Origin: Pseudomonas sp. MWU15-20650
GTDB taxonomy: Bacteria > Pseudomonadota > Gammaproteobacteria > Pseudomonadales > Pseudomonadaceae
NCBI RefSeq assembly: GCF_023242475.1
Contig: NZ_JALJFG010000011.1
Location: forward strand, 1 to 64,000
DNA: 64,000 nucleotides
Reading direction: 5' to 3'
Of the stretch, positions 1 through 8,915 are shown piece after piece (positions within the stretch are counted from its first letter, which is position 1; the number at the start of each line of letters is the position of its first letter). The translations under genes and the position numbers were made by a program. The notes beneath the pieces were generated by a model. That model was not told the origin of the DNA. It did not search any database and was given only the letters and a program-made list of their open reading frames with translations.

Positions 1-6
1 TCCTCA

Positions 7-30
7 ACGCGGGACAAGCCCGCTCGCCAC
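7..30. repeat. REP-like sequence at window edge
   Basis: The sequence GCGGGACAAGCCCGCTCGCC followed by AC matches the form of the short extragenic palindromes common in P. fluorescens-group genomes (GTGGCGAGCGGGCTTGTCCCGC on the other strand). It lies just beyond the stop of the diguanylate cyclase gene. The family match is from memory, not from a search. Confidence 0.5.
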
Positions 31-89
31 GACAGCCGATTTGTTACAGATTTTGCGTTCGACGGTGATTGTGTAGAGACCTATGGACA

Positions 90-1658
90 TCAGGGGGCAT
101 GCTGGTCGGTGGAGCACCAGCCATTGCGGCCCTTTTGCTTGGCCTGGTAGAGCATCGCATCCGCCGATTTCAGCAAGTCCCCGGGACTGATCTGCTCCGT
201 GGCCGGATAGCCTGCGGTGATACCGGCACTGGCAGTGACGTAGCCCAGGGGATGACCGGCGTGCTCGATTTTCAGGGTTCGAATGGCTTGCAGGATATCG
301 TTGGCAACCTGCGCTGCCCCCGCGTGGTTAGTATCGGGCAGTAGCACCGTAAACTCCTCCCCACCATAGCGGACGGCCAAATCCCCGGGGCGCTTGATCG
401 CGTGTGCAATCGCCCGGCCCACGGCGCTCAGGCACACATCGCCGGCGGCGTGACCATAGGTGTCGTTGTAGCGCTTGAAGTGATCGACATCGAGCATGAT
501 CAAGGCGAGGGACGATCCCCGGCGCTTGGCCAGGCGAATTTCGTCAATCAGTACCGCATCGAGCCGCCGTCGATTGCCCAAGCCGGTCAGGCTGTCCGTC
601 ATCGCCATGTCTTGCATGGCCTGATGGGCGTGACGCAGGGCTTTTTCCGCCAACATTCTTTTGCGTAGCTGGTTTAAGACAATCAGCCCGAATATGGCGA
701 GCACGACCATCAGAAAGACCAGCACCCATCCGGTTTTCCAGAGGTCGTGGCGCCAGGGTGCGATGATGGATTCACGCGAAAGCCCTGCTTCTACGACGAG
801 GGGGTAGGTCGTCAAGGCTCTATAAGCGTAAAGCCGGTCGGTATCGTCGATGACGGCCTTGACCTCGGCGATGCCGGTGTTGGACACCGGCAGGTAGTTT
901 TTGAAAATCTCGCTGTCCGCCAGGCTTTTACCGACCACTGAGGTGATGAACGGGCGCCGTACCAGGAGGGTGCCGTTACGCATGGCCAAGACCAGCGCGC
1001 CCTTGTCATCGATTTTGAAGTCACCGTAGTAATCCACGAAGTAACTGAGCTTGATCGTGGCCAGCAGCACCCCTGCGAAGGAGCCGTCAGGGTTGTTCAA
1101 GCGGCGCGAGATGGGAATGATGAGTTCGTCGGTGGAACGGCTTTTGACGACTTCGCCGATATGCACATTTCGGTCATCGTGGGTGCGGTGATACTGGAAA
1201 TAATCGCGGTCGGCGTTGTTGGCGGTGTCCGGGGTCACGCGCTTGTCCGTCACCACCCATTGACCGTCGGGGCCGTAGATAAACAACCCATGAAGTTGCG
1301 GCATTATCTGGGTTTGCTGAATCAGCAGTTCGTGAATGCGTGGCACATTGATGCCTTGCAATCCATCGCCTTCTACCCGTTCGCTGAGGGCCGCGGTCAG
1401 CACATCGACTTGTCGAATGGCGTCTTCGGCATGCTGGGCCGTGGCGCGCGCCAGGTTGGTCACGGAGTCACGGGCAGCGTCGAAGGCGGCGTGATAGTCG
1501 CGCCATGTCCGCCAACCCTCAATGGCGATGAACGCAATCACGACCACCAGCATGAAGCTCACGGTGAGGCGTAAGGTGGCTCCCGGTTGCACAATGGGTC
1601 CGGCGTCGGGGGCGGTGGCGTTGTCGTCCTTGGGCGTTGGCTGTTTGCGTCCGAGCAT
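90..1658 (-). CDS. Membrane diguanylate cyclase (periplasmic sensor + GGDEF)
   Basis: Makes cyclic di-GMP from two GTP in response to an extracytoplasmic signal. The 522-aa protein has a first membrane helix near residues 30-50, a double-Cache-like periplasmic domain, a second helix near 310-335 and a C-terminal GGDEF domain with an intact GGEEF active site. Five residues before GGEEF is RPGD, which fits the RxxD product-inhibition site. I chose the ATG at 1658 because a GAAGGAC ribosome site precedes it; the reading frame stays open to 2072 but the extra residues look unlike protein. It is monocistronic. The signal it senses is unknown. Confidence 0.9.
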   Translation of the reverse strand: MLGRKQPTPKDDNATAPDAGPIVQPGATLRLTVSFMLVVVIAFIAIEGWRTWRDYHAAFDAARDSVTNLARATAQHAEDAIRQVDVLTAALSERVEGDGLQGINVPRIHELLIQQTQIMPQLHGLFIYGPDGQWVVTDKRVTPDTANNADRDYFQYHRTHDDRNVHIGEVVKSRSTDELIIPISRRLNNPDGSFAGVLLATIKLSYFVDYYGDFKIDDKGALVLAMRNGTLLVRRPFITSVVGKSLADSEIFKNYLPVSNTGIAEVKAVIDDTDRLYAYRALTTYPLVVEAGLSRESIIAPWRHDLWKTGWVLVFLMVVLAIFGLIVLNQLRKRMLAEKALRHAHQAMQDMAMTDSLTGLGNRRRLDAVLIDEIRLAKRRGSSLALIMLDVDHFKRYNDTYGHAAGDVCLSAVGRAIAHAIKRPGDLAVRYGGEEFTVLLPDTNHAGAAQVANDILQAIRTLKIEHAGHPLGYVTASAGITAGYPATEQISPGDLLKSADAMLYQAKQKGRNGWCSTDQHAP

Positions 1659-1720
1659 CGGGTGTCCTTCTGTGGCTGGCGGGGTAGCGTGTGCGCCCGT
1701 TTGATCGTTCGAGAGAAGGC

Positions 1721-1867
1721 TCAATCGGGAAAATACTGTCGCGCCTCTTCGCTGGTATAGCGCAAGAAGATCTGCACTGCTTGTGGAATCAAGCGTCGCG
1801 TCAGTAGAAAAGCATACAGCGAGATGTTCGGCAGGGCATAACCGGACAGGATAGGCGCCGTGTTCTG
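1721..1867 (-). pseudogene. Possible remnant of a LysR regulator C-terminus
   Basis: In one frame this stretch encodes a segment (LSGYALPNISLYAFLLTRR and onwards) that resembles the last 40 residues of LysR-family effector domains. No start, helix-turn-helix or effector domain precedes it in any frame, so if real it is a decayed end. It lies between the cyclase and the divergent amidase, where a regulator of the amidase cluster might once have been. The call rests on pattern memory only. Confidence 0.3.
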
Positions 1868-2122
1868 TTCTCGACCGCCTCGTTGCCGCTGGGCCAGTTG
1901 AACTGCGTGTTGTCCAGGCCAGCTGTCGATCTCTACGAAGCCCTGGACGGCGCAAAGGGGTATCGGGTCGATTGTGAGGCCACTTCGATGGATGGGGAGC
2001 CTTCCTGTCATAAGTCTGACGTCCTTTTCCGAGCTTATTGAAAGACGCGGATGGCATACATCCGCCTGTCAATCAGGCAGAGTTCCTGTTCACAAGCCTA
2101 CTTAAGCAGGGGTTTTTTGTTC

Positions 2123-3463
2123 ATGACTCAACTTCGTGGCTACTTCAAAGACAAGACTGTCGCGGAGCTTTCCCGGCAGGTGCGCAACCAAGAGACAAGT
2201 TGCGTTCAACTCACCCAGGCGGCGCTGGATGCTATCCATCAACTGAACCCTGTGATCAATGCCTTCGTCTCGCTTCATGCAGGTGAGGCACTCCAGACCG
2301 CACAATTGCTCGACAGGGAGATCGCGGAGGGCATATATCGCGGGCCGCTGCATGGCATCCCCATCGCGATCAAGGACAACATTGATACTCAAGGTACGCT
2401 TACAACCTATGGTTCTCACCTGTTCCGGCATCAGCGGCCCACGGCCGATGCACGTTGTGTCGCGCAGCTCAGGCAAGCAGGCGCGGTGGTCGTTGGCAAA
2501 ACGCTCACCAGTGAGTTTGCTCTCGGGCCGACGGGAGAGTTTTCGTTTCAGGGCCCGTCACACAACCCGCACGATCTGAACAGGGTCACAGGCGGATCCA
2601 GTGCCGGGAGTGCCGCGGCGGTAGCCGCAGGCATGGTACCTATCGCGATTGGCACTGATACCGCCGGCTCCATCCGTATTCCAGCGTCTTTTTGCGGAGT
2701 GGTGGGGTTCAAACCCAGTCATGGGCGCATTTCTCTCGAAGGGATTTATCCTGTCAGCGGCACCCTGGACCATATCGGTCCTCTGGCTCAATGTGTAGAA
2801 GACATTGCCATGCTGCTGGAAGTGCTCAGCGCCTCGCCAATAGGTAGGATGCAACCAACCGACGAGCCTCGGGTTGCATGGGTGGATCCCAGGTCGATCC
2901 ACGATGTGGACGATCGCGTGCTTGCCGGTTGTCTTGCACGATTCCATGCGATATTTGATGCAGGGCGCAGTACTGTCGATATCGACGCGTTGATTCCAAC
3001 GGCTCAAAGTGCCTTTAAAACCATCCTGCTTGCCGAGGCTTATGCCGTGCACAGCGTTTATCTCCAGGATGAGAGTAGCCATTTCAGCCGCGAGCTTAGA
3101 GAGCGCCTTGCACCTGGCGAAGCTATACGTGCCTGGCAGTATCTCAATGCACTGGAGAACCGTAAGTTGCTACAAGGCCAAGTGACCAAACTATTCGAGA
3201 CGGTTGATTTGCTGGTGATGCCATCCACTGCAATATTGCCACCACCGTTTGGCCTCAAGACCGTCAATATCAACCGCGTTGAACATCCCATCAGGGAGGC
3301 TATCAACGGGTTGACGAGCATTTGGAGTCTGCTCGGTTTGCCCGCTATCAGCATTCCTGCCTGCATCGTGGATGGCCTGCCCTGCGGGTTGCAGATTGTT
3401 GCAGGGCCGAATCAGGATGAAAAGTTGTTGGCATGGTTGGCGGCGCTGAACATTCAGGTTTGA
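2123..3463 (+). CDS. Amidase-signature hydrolase (indoleacetamide hydrolase-like)
   Basis: Hydrolyses a carboxamide to the acid and ammonia. The 446-aa protein carries the full amidase-signature triad: Lys84 in PIAIKDN, cis-Ser159 in GGSSAGSA and nucleophile Ser183 in TDTAGS, with the usual 24-residue gap between the serines. The ATG at 2123 follows AAGCAGGGG; the in-frame upstream residues from 2051 are not needed. Length fits IaaH-type and aryl-amide amidases. It is convergent to a cluster holding an amino-acid oxidase of the tryptophan/phenylalanine 2-monooxygenase type, so it could hydrolyse the amide that enzyme makes. The exact substrate is unproven. Confidence 0.85.
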   Translation: MTQLRGYFKDKTVAELSRQVRNQETSCVQLTQAALDAIHQLNPVINAFVSLHAGEALQTAQLLDREIAEGIYRGPLHGIPIAIKDNIDTQGTLTTYGSHLFRHQRPTADARCVAQLRQAGAVVVGKTLTSEFALGPTGEFSFQGPSHNPHDLNRVTGGSSAGSAAAVAAGMVPIAIGTDTAGSIRIPASFCGVVGFKPSHGRISLEGIYPVSGTLDHIGPLAQCVEDIAMLLEVLSASPIGRMQPTDEPRVAWVDPRSIHDVDDRVLAGCLARFHAIFDAGRSTVDIDALIPTAQSAFKTILLAEAYAVHSVYLQDESSHFSRELRERLAPGEAIRAWQYLNALENRKLLQGQVTKLFETVDLLVMPSTAILPPPFGLKTVNINRVEHPIREAINGLTSIWSLLGLPAISIPACIVDGLPCGLQIVAGPNQDEKLLAWLAALNIQV

Positions 3464-3686
3464 ACGTGGTAAGCGCCATCTGGAAAGCCCATAAGGGGTA
3501 CAAGTGTCTGTTTCAGATCGTTGCCGTCGGCTTGCCCGGGGTTGCCTAGGGCGACGCCGTCGGGGCCACCGTCGAATCCATGCCGTGCGGTTCGTTTGTC
3601 CCCGCCACTGGCGTGACTTGCGGTAGCCCTTTCAGCCCTAGCTTTTTGGGCGAGGCACAGTAGGAAACTCGCCCATCTCAAATAGG

Positions 3687-4883
3687 TTAATCCGCAATCA
3701 ATCCACCGATCAAAGGTACGATCAACACTGTACTGATCGCCATGGACAATACGTTGCCGATATACGGATGCATGTATTTCGGCAGCCGCTCGGTAATCGC
3801 GCAGGCCAGCGGTGGGGCGATCAGCGCACCCAGTAGCGCGCTGGCCACGATGACCGTCGCGCTGCCGCCATAAGTCAATATGGCGGCGGGCACTACGGAC
3901 ACCAAGGGCACGTAGGTTGGATACCAACCACGTTCACGCCACTTCCGGCGCCACATTACGATGCCGAGCAGTGAGGTCAGCGCTTGGCCTGTCACCAAGT
4001 GGGGCAACCATCCCGATCCATAAGCAGGGCTTAGGGGGTTCAATGTATAGGCCACCAACACTCCTGCGAGCAAACCCAGGCTGGCCCATTCGTTACCAAA
4101 GAAAGGCGCCTCGGAAAAGTCTGCCAGCACGCGACGCAATGTCCAGCGTATGCCGTAGTCGGGTGTTTTCAGGAGAGCAGCAGGAGGTGCGCGGTCTTGG
4201 GATTCAGGCGCACGGCTTACCAGAACCGGAAGCGCACGGCACAGTAAGAACGCGACCACGCTACCTAAGGCCATGCCCAGCACATTACCAATCACCACCG
4301 GCAAACCCAGAGGTGTGCACAGGTAATTGACCATCAACAGGCTGCTCGGTGTTACCAAGAGCGCGCCGAGCAGCGCGCCATTCAGTGTGACCTTCCAGCC
4401 ACCTCCGAACAGCAGTACCATGGCGGCCGGTAGCGACACAAATGCTGCAAAGGTCGGCTGCCAGGAGTCGGCCGTAAGAGTCCATCCCCAAAGTGCGTTA
4501 CTCAGCAACAACCCGAGCAGCGAGCTGGTCACCAGCCAAGGCCAAAGCCCCGTACCGTAGGTGATGCTGAAGCCTTGCCAGCCTTGGGCATAGCGACTGG
4601 TCCAGTAACCGAATGCACCACCGAGCAGTAGGCCGAGTGAGGCAAATTCGTGTTTATAAAACGCCACTTCGCTGATATCACCCACCACCCAGCGTAGCCA
4701 CGCCATAGGTGACGGCAGGCTTGCCATCATGTCATTGTAGCCTGGCCATAGCCCCGACGCTGAGGCGGAGTAAGCCACTGAAAGTCCTGCAAATGACACC
4801 ACCAAAGTGAGTAAGGCCAGAACTAGAATGGCAAGGTGGCGAACAGACGAATCTGATGACGTTTTTGTCGGTATGAAATCCAT
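3687..4883 (-). CDS. Polytopic inner-membrane protein with internal duplication
   Basis: The 398-aa protein is strongly hydrophobic with about ten membrane helices, and its two halves look like repeats: each has an FASLGLL or WASLGLL segment, a YG-G-W-P-LVT segment, a PT(Y/F)..FVSLP or PLVSVVPA segment and an IGNVL(G/S)MA helix near its end. That pattern fits a transporter or channel made by gene duplication. I do not recognise the family. The ATG at 4883 has GGGGGTG upstream and begins 14 bases after the stop of the nitrilase-family gene, so the two are probably cotranscribed and it may carry the amide, acid or amino acid of this cluster. The longer frame to 5009 overlaps the hydrolase and is not favoured. 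Confidence 0.7.
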   Translation of the reverse strand: MDFIPTKTSSDSSVRHLAILVLALLTLVVSFAGLSVAYSASASGLWPGYNDMMASLPSPMAWLRWVVGDISEVAFYKHEFASLGLLLGGAFGYWTSRYAQGWQGFSITYGTGLWPWLVTSSLLGLLLSNALWGWTLTADSWQPTFAAFVSLPAAMVLLFGGGWKVTLNGALLGALLVTPSSLLMVNYLCTPLGLPVVIGNVLGMALGSVVAFLLCRALPVLVSRAPESQDRAPPAALLKTPDYGIRWTLRRVLADFSEAPFFGNEWASLGLLAGVLVAYTLNPLSPAYGSGWLPHLVTGQALTSLLGIVMWRRKWRERGWYPTYVPLVSVVPAAILTYGGSATVIVASALLGALIAPPLACAITERLPKYMHPYIGNVLSMAISTVLIVPLIGGLIAD

Positions 4884-4896
4884 GGTCGCACCCCCA

Positions 4897-5784
4897 TCAG
4901 CGTGGCAGGCACGGGTGAGTGCGATAGCCGAGCATCCCGTCATATAGATCTGTACGGCGATCCCGCTGCAGGTCGTTAAGGCTGTTCCAGATCGGTGCGC
5001 TGCGGGCACTGGATAGGTCGATGTCGGCGTAAATTATCGTTTGTTCGTTGGGCGAGGCGACCTTGCCGATGGGCCAGCCGTTAGTACCTGCAATCAGCGA
5101 GCAGCCGAGATAGCGCGCGTCCCGTTCTTCACCGATTCGGTTGGCGGCAGCAATGAACACGTTGTTGGCGTGAGCGGCGGTCATAGTCAGATATGAGGCC
5201 ATGCATTTGCCCGCCTCGTCGAACAAGGGGGGAGGTGTCCATACCCAATTGTTCAGGCTGCAAATGATATCGGCGCCTTGCTGGGTCAATATGCGTGGGA
5301 CTTCGGGAAACCAGATGTCCCAGCAAATCAGCAAGCCAATACGGCCTATGGGCGTTTCGAACACCGGGAAACCCAGGTTGCCGGGGCTGAACCAGAGCTT
5401 TTCTTTGTTCCATAAGTGGGCCTTGCGGTACTTGCCTATCAGCCCTTCGGGCCCTAGCAGCACTGCTGTGTCGAACAGTTGCATGCCGTCACGCTCAGCC
5501 AAACCGGCCACAAGATACACCTGGTGAAGCTGGGCGAAGTCCATCCAGGCTCGCATGCTGGGACCGTCTGGAACAGGTTCGGCATGTAGATAGGCATCAT
5601 GGCGAGTGTTGAATAGGTAACCGGTATTGGCGAGCTCCGGTAGCACAATCAGGTTGGCTCCATTGTTCACCGCTTGCAGGGCAAGGCTCAAACTGATTTC
5701 CAGGTTGGAGGGACGGTTTTGTATCCCGACTTGCGGATCGAATTGCACAACGGCGACGGTTACGGGGCTCGTAGATTCGTTCAT
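4897..5784 (-). CDS. Nitrilase-superfamily carbon-nitrogen hydrolase
   Basis: Hydrolyses a C-N bond of a nitrile, amide or carbamyl compound. The 295-aa protein has the Glu-Lys-Cys triad: Glu50 in VLPELANTG, Lys121 in KYRKAHLW and Cys154 in LLICWDIWFPE. The ICWD context is typical of aliphatic amidases and N-carbamoyl amidohydrolases more than true nitrilases, so an amidase role is more likely. An AAGAGGT ribosome site lies 8 bases before the ATG. It sits between the flavin oxidase and the membrane protein on the same strand, giving a probable three-gene operon. Confidence 0.85.
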   Translation of the reverse strand: MNESTSPVTVAVVQFDPQVGIQNRPSNLEISLSLALQAVNNGANLIVLPELANTGYLFNTRHDAYLHAEPVPDGPSMRAWMDFAQLHQVYLVAGLAERDGMQLFDTAVLLGPEGLIGKYRKAHLWNKEKLWFSPGNLGFPVFETPIGRIGLLICWDIWFPEVPRILTQQGADIICSLNNWVWTPPPLFDEAGKCMASYLTMTAAHANNVFIAAANRIGEERDARYLGCSLIAGTNGWPIGKVASPNEQTIIYADIDLSSARSAPIWNSLNDLQRDRRTDLYDGMLGYRTHPCLPR

Positions 5785-5860
5785 GGCGCAGACCTCTTTT
5801 TATTGTTATGAGCCCACCGGAACGGCGGGCGTTTAATAGGAAGTCTTTTTTGCTTATGCG

Positions 5861-7840
5861 TCAGTAGGTTGTTTCCGTTTGAATCGTAGGCAGTTGCTGG
5901 ATCGGTGGTTGCCCCTCGTAGCGCGGGTATTCGTCCAGGGTAAAACCACCGTTGAATACGGCGTGGGTGGTATCGCAAAGGTTGATCACGGCGTCGATGG
6001 CGCCACGCAGGCAGGGTTCGGTCCAGCCCGCATCCACGGAAAACGATTCCCCGGCCAGATACAGCCCCGAGACATGGGCATAGTCGCGGTTGTATCGCAT
6101 CAAACTGACTGCCTCGTAGTAAGTCCCCGCGCGATAGAGCTTGGCGCACCCTAGCGCGTTCTTGTCAGTCATCCAGCGTTGGACGATCGCGTTTTTTGTA
6201 TCGATGTACGGCGATATCGGCGTTTTGATATTGGCGCTGCGTAACAGGATACGGTCCAGTTCCGTGACGCACTTATTGACCAGCGTTTGGTCGTCAAAAG
6301 AGGCCAGTTTGGTCGCGTCATCCTCCCAGGTGTAACTGAGCAGGATGCAGTCATAGGGATAGGCGTCGCGATAGCGGTAGGTGTACACATCGTGAATAAA
6401 GCTGTCGGTGACCATGACCTGGGGGATCTTTTTGTTTTTCGATAGGAAGCTTTTCTTGAGCGGTGCGTAGATCTTGCAGCTGGTTTCCCAGTGAGCGGTT
6501 TTGTAAGCATTGGTGACGGAGTACGGCAGCATATCCTGGCTGAAATTTTCCAACTGAATATGGGTTTCGATAATCCAGGAGGGCAGGGTCATGATCACGG
6601 CGTCGAAGTCTTCATGACGTTCAGTTTTGCCAGTAGGACTGCTCGCTTGCCAGTCATAGGTCACTCGAATCTGGCCGTTTTCAAGCTTGGCCAATCGAGT
6701 GACTGAGGTATCGGTGAGAAAGCCATTGCCGCGTTGTCGGCAGTGATCATAAAAGGACTGGCCGTTGACCTTGGCTTCCATAAATAGCAGGCACTCGTCG
6801 AGTGCTGCCAATCCCAGATAGCGCGGCGCGTCGAACGCTAACTCATTGCTGTCCTTGAGAGTGGTTTCCCCCAAATACGGTGACGCAGCAGGATTGCCGT
6901 TGGTGTCGACGCGCCCGTGCACCAACTGCAGTTGGCTACTGAAACCAAAGATTGCAGTGCGTAAAGGGTAGAGGCAGCAGACGTCATAAAACGCCCCCCA
7001 GCTGCCATCGCCGATCCCGATGGAATAGAAAAGGGTAGACTCTTCCTGCGTCATGCCGAGCCCGCCAAAGTCCCCAGAGGTATTGGCATTCCACACGACA
7101 CTTGGCAGTGTCACCATGTCTCGAAAGGACAGGCTTTGGTAGCGCGCGACGATAGCGGCCCATAGGGTTTCCCATTGCGGCGTGCCATATGCCTGCGCGA
7201 CTTTTCGCGTCATCTGATCAGCGAAATCACGCCACTTGGCATACACCTGCTGCAGCTTTTCTGTTGGCGGTGGGGTGTGACCTTGTGAGTTTTTCCAGAT
7301 CAGCATCTGCGGCTCCGGCTGTCCTTCGAGCAACCCCTCACGCAGGTAAATACCCGTGCTGTGCACATGAGGTGTGCCAGGGTTGGGGAAGTCAGACAGC
7401 CTCAGTTCGAAGAGTTTGCAGTAGTAGGCCAACAGCGACTGGCCATCTAAAGGTGATTCACCTCTCTGATTGAACATGGGCATGCGCATGGCGCCCATTT
7501 CGAAGGGTGTTTGACCCAGTAGTGGAGATTGGCCGGTATCAAGCACCGACAGATGACGCCCGCCTACCCGGTGAGACTGTTCCAGCAATGTGACGTTGTT
7601 GAATCCGCACCGAAGTAGCTCTCGCGCAGCGGTTAATCCGGTGATGCCAGCACCGACGATGCAGATCTTGTAATCAGATTGTGTTGCCTTGGCGATGCCA
7701 CATTCTTGTTCAATCAATTTTCGGTAGTTGAAGCATAAGTCCGGAGGGTTGGGGAAACGGCCTCGCCATGAGGATGGATCGCGTGTGGGTAGGCGCTTGG
7801 CTACTAAGGCGGGATAGTCGTAGGTGGATCCGATGGTCAT
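5861..7840 (-). CDS. FAD-dependent L-amino-acid oxidase/2-monooxygenase
   Basis: Flavin amine oxidase family, 659 aa. The FAD-binding Rossmann motif is IVGAGITG at residues 61-68, with Glu87 for the ribose, followed by RVGGRH. The C-terminal flavin segment reads GLYLAGESFSVDAGWTEPC then a helix. Size and layout resemble phenylalanine/tryptophan 2-monooxygenases, which decarboxylate an aromatic amino acid to its amide, or L-amino-acid oxidases, which give the keto acid. CTGGAG lies 9 bases before the ATG. With two amide hydrolases nearby, the amide-forming reaction is the more coherent reading. No signal peptide is visible. Confidence 0.8.
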   Translation of the reverse strand: MTIGSTYDYPALVAKRLPTRDPSSWRGRFPNPPDLCFNYRKLIEQECGIAKATQSDYKICIVGAGITGLTAARELLRCGFNNVTLLEQSHRVGGRHLSVLDTGQSPLLGQTPFEMGAMRMPMFNQRGESPLDGQSLLAYYCKLFELRLSDFPNPGTPHVHSTGIYLREGLLEGQPEPQMLIWKNSQGHTPPPTEKLQQVYAKWRDFADQMTRKVAQAYGTPQWETLWAAIVARYQSLSFRDMVTLPSVVWNANTSGDFGGLGMTQEESTLFYSIGIGDGSWGAFYDVCCLYPLRTAIFGFSSQLQLVHGRVDTNGNPAASPYLGETTLKDSNELAFDAPRYLGLAALDECLLFMEAKVNGQSFYDHCRQRGNGFLTDTSVTRLAKLENGQIRVTYDWQASSPTGKTERHEDFDAVIMTLPSWIIETHIQLENFSQDMLPYSVTNAYKTAHWETSCKIYAPLKKSFLSKNKKIPQVMVTDSFIHDVYTYRYRDAYPYDCILLSYTWEDDATKLASFDDQTLVNKCVTELDRILLRSANIKTPISPYIDTKNAIVQRWMTDKNALGCAKLYRAGTYYEAVSLMRYNRDYAHVSGLYLAGESFSVDAGWTEPCLRGAIDAVINLCDTTHAVFNGGFTLDEYPRYEGQPPIQQLPTIQTETTY

Positions 7841-8348
7841 GGTTCACGCTCCAGAGTCTGCTCGGTCGGGTATAGGGACCGTTGGCAATGGCGGGTGAAT
7901 GTAGTGGAACGTGGGAATGGTGAGGTGGTAGATCTTTGTGGTGATGCGATGTTCTCGATCATCAGTAGGTTTTCTGGGTGGAAGACGAGGCACTTCGCCT
8001 GTTTTCAGTCACTTCGCATTCTTTGGCGCCACGTTATTCAGCTGTTCTGAAACAATGCCGGGCGAGCTGATAGAGGTCATTGATAAACTGGTCAATCATA
8101 ACGATTAGACACCTAGGCGATGGGGTATTAGTCTGGCGGCGGTAGTTAATTCTACTTTGTCGAAAGGCGGTATTAATACGCCTATGGGTTCATTGAATAT
8201 TTGTGTGTTGACTGTTGTTACTTTTTAGGGGGCTGCCAGTCCTTGTCTGGGTTGGTTTATTGCTCCTCCAAGAACGATCTATATAGCAGTCCATCACTCT
8301 AGGCTCACTCAACAGCGCCAGGCATTCGTTTTACCAGAGGAGCAGTTG
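7841..8348. other. 508-bp divergent intergenic region
   Basis: No gene is seen. It separates the divergent oxidase operon and an unknown gene and must hold promoters for both. It contains AACGATTAGACA at 8101-8111, a string that recurs upstream of moaB and upstream of the fourth oxidoreductase gene. A TTGAT-N6-GTCAA dyad at 8080-8095 lies beside it. The downstream half is AT-rich. Confidence 0.5.
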
Positions 8349-8831
8349 ATGCGCGGTCTCAAGTATCGAGAGGGGAAGGTGTTGCTGGTGTACCAGAACA
8401 CCCTGTTTGATTTGTGCCCGGAATTGTTGACGCTGGATGGCGCACACGGCGATAAGTTATTTCGCGATTTTATCCGACACGTTAACTACAGTCGCCGGGT
8501 GTTTGATTGGGCGCAGCATCTCACCTTGTATCGTTGGTTAGAGTGCTCTTCTTATGCACAGGCGTTGGCAAGTAAGCATTTGGACGCGGTGATGGCGGCT
8601 GCCGTTTCCCTGTGGTGTGAAAAGGACAACAGTGCACACGCAGGTGTCGCTGTTGTGCACCGCAAGAGCTCCATGATGCTGCTGGGCTGGAAATCAACTG
8701 GCCTTCGGGGGCATTCGGGCCTCGAGGTACTTTCGAGTGAGCGCCAGTTATTATCGACCGGTGGTTTTGCATTTTGTCAGGTGTCTAATAATAGCTATCC
8801 CTTGCCGCAGCACTTCCAAGTTCTCAACTAA
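8349..8831 (+). CDS. Hypothetical protein, 160 aa
   Basis: I do not recognise this protein. It starts at an ATG 8-10 bases after AGAGGAG; the TTG three bases earlier is not needed. It has no signal peptide or membrane helix, is mixed alpha/beta in composition, and is rich in aromatic residues and His. It precedes a chemoreceptor gene by 84 bases on the same strand and could be cotranscribed. The clear ribosome site and long open frame support a real gene. Confidence 0.6.
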   Translation: MRGLKYREGKVLLVYQNTLFDLCPELLTLDGAHGDKLFRDFIRHVNYSRRVFDWAQHLTLYRWLECSSYAQALASKHLDAVMAAAVSLWCEKDNSAHAGVAVVHRKSSMMLLGWKSTGLRGHSGLEVLSSERQLLSTGGFAFCQVSNNSYPLPQHFQVLN

Positions 8832-8915
8832 TACTGACGTTACGCGTTTGCGTTGCACAGGCATTTTTTCATCAAGTCGTTAAGTCGCGCGAATTTTTTA
8901 TCGTCTGGAGTTTGT

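Noticed and set aside
3454..3927. 157-aa minus-strand frame between amidase and membrane-protein genes
   Set aside because: It overlaps the membrane protein out of frame and lacks a ribosome site; no family resemblance.
8080..8095. TTGAT-N6-GTCAA as an ANR/FNR site
   Set aside because: The FNR family needs TTGAT-N4-ATCAA; spacing and right half-site do not fit.
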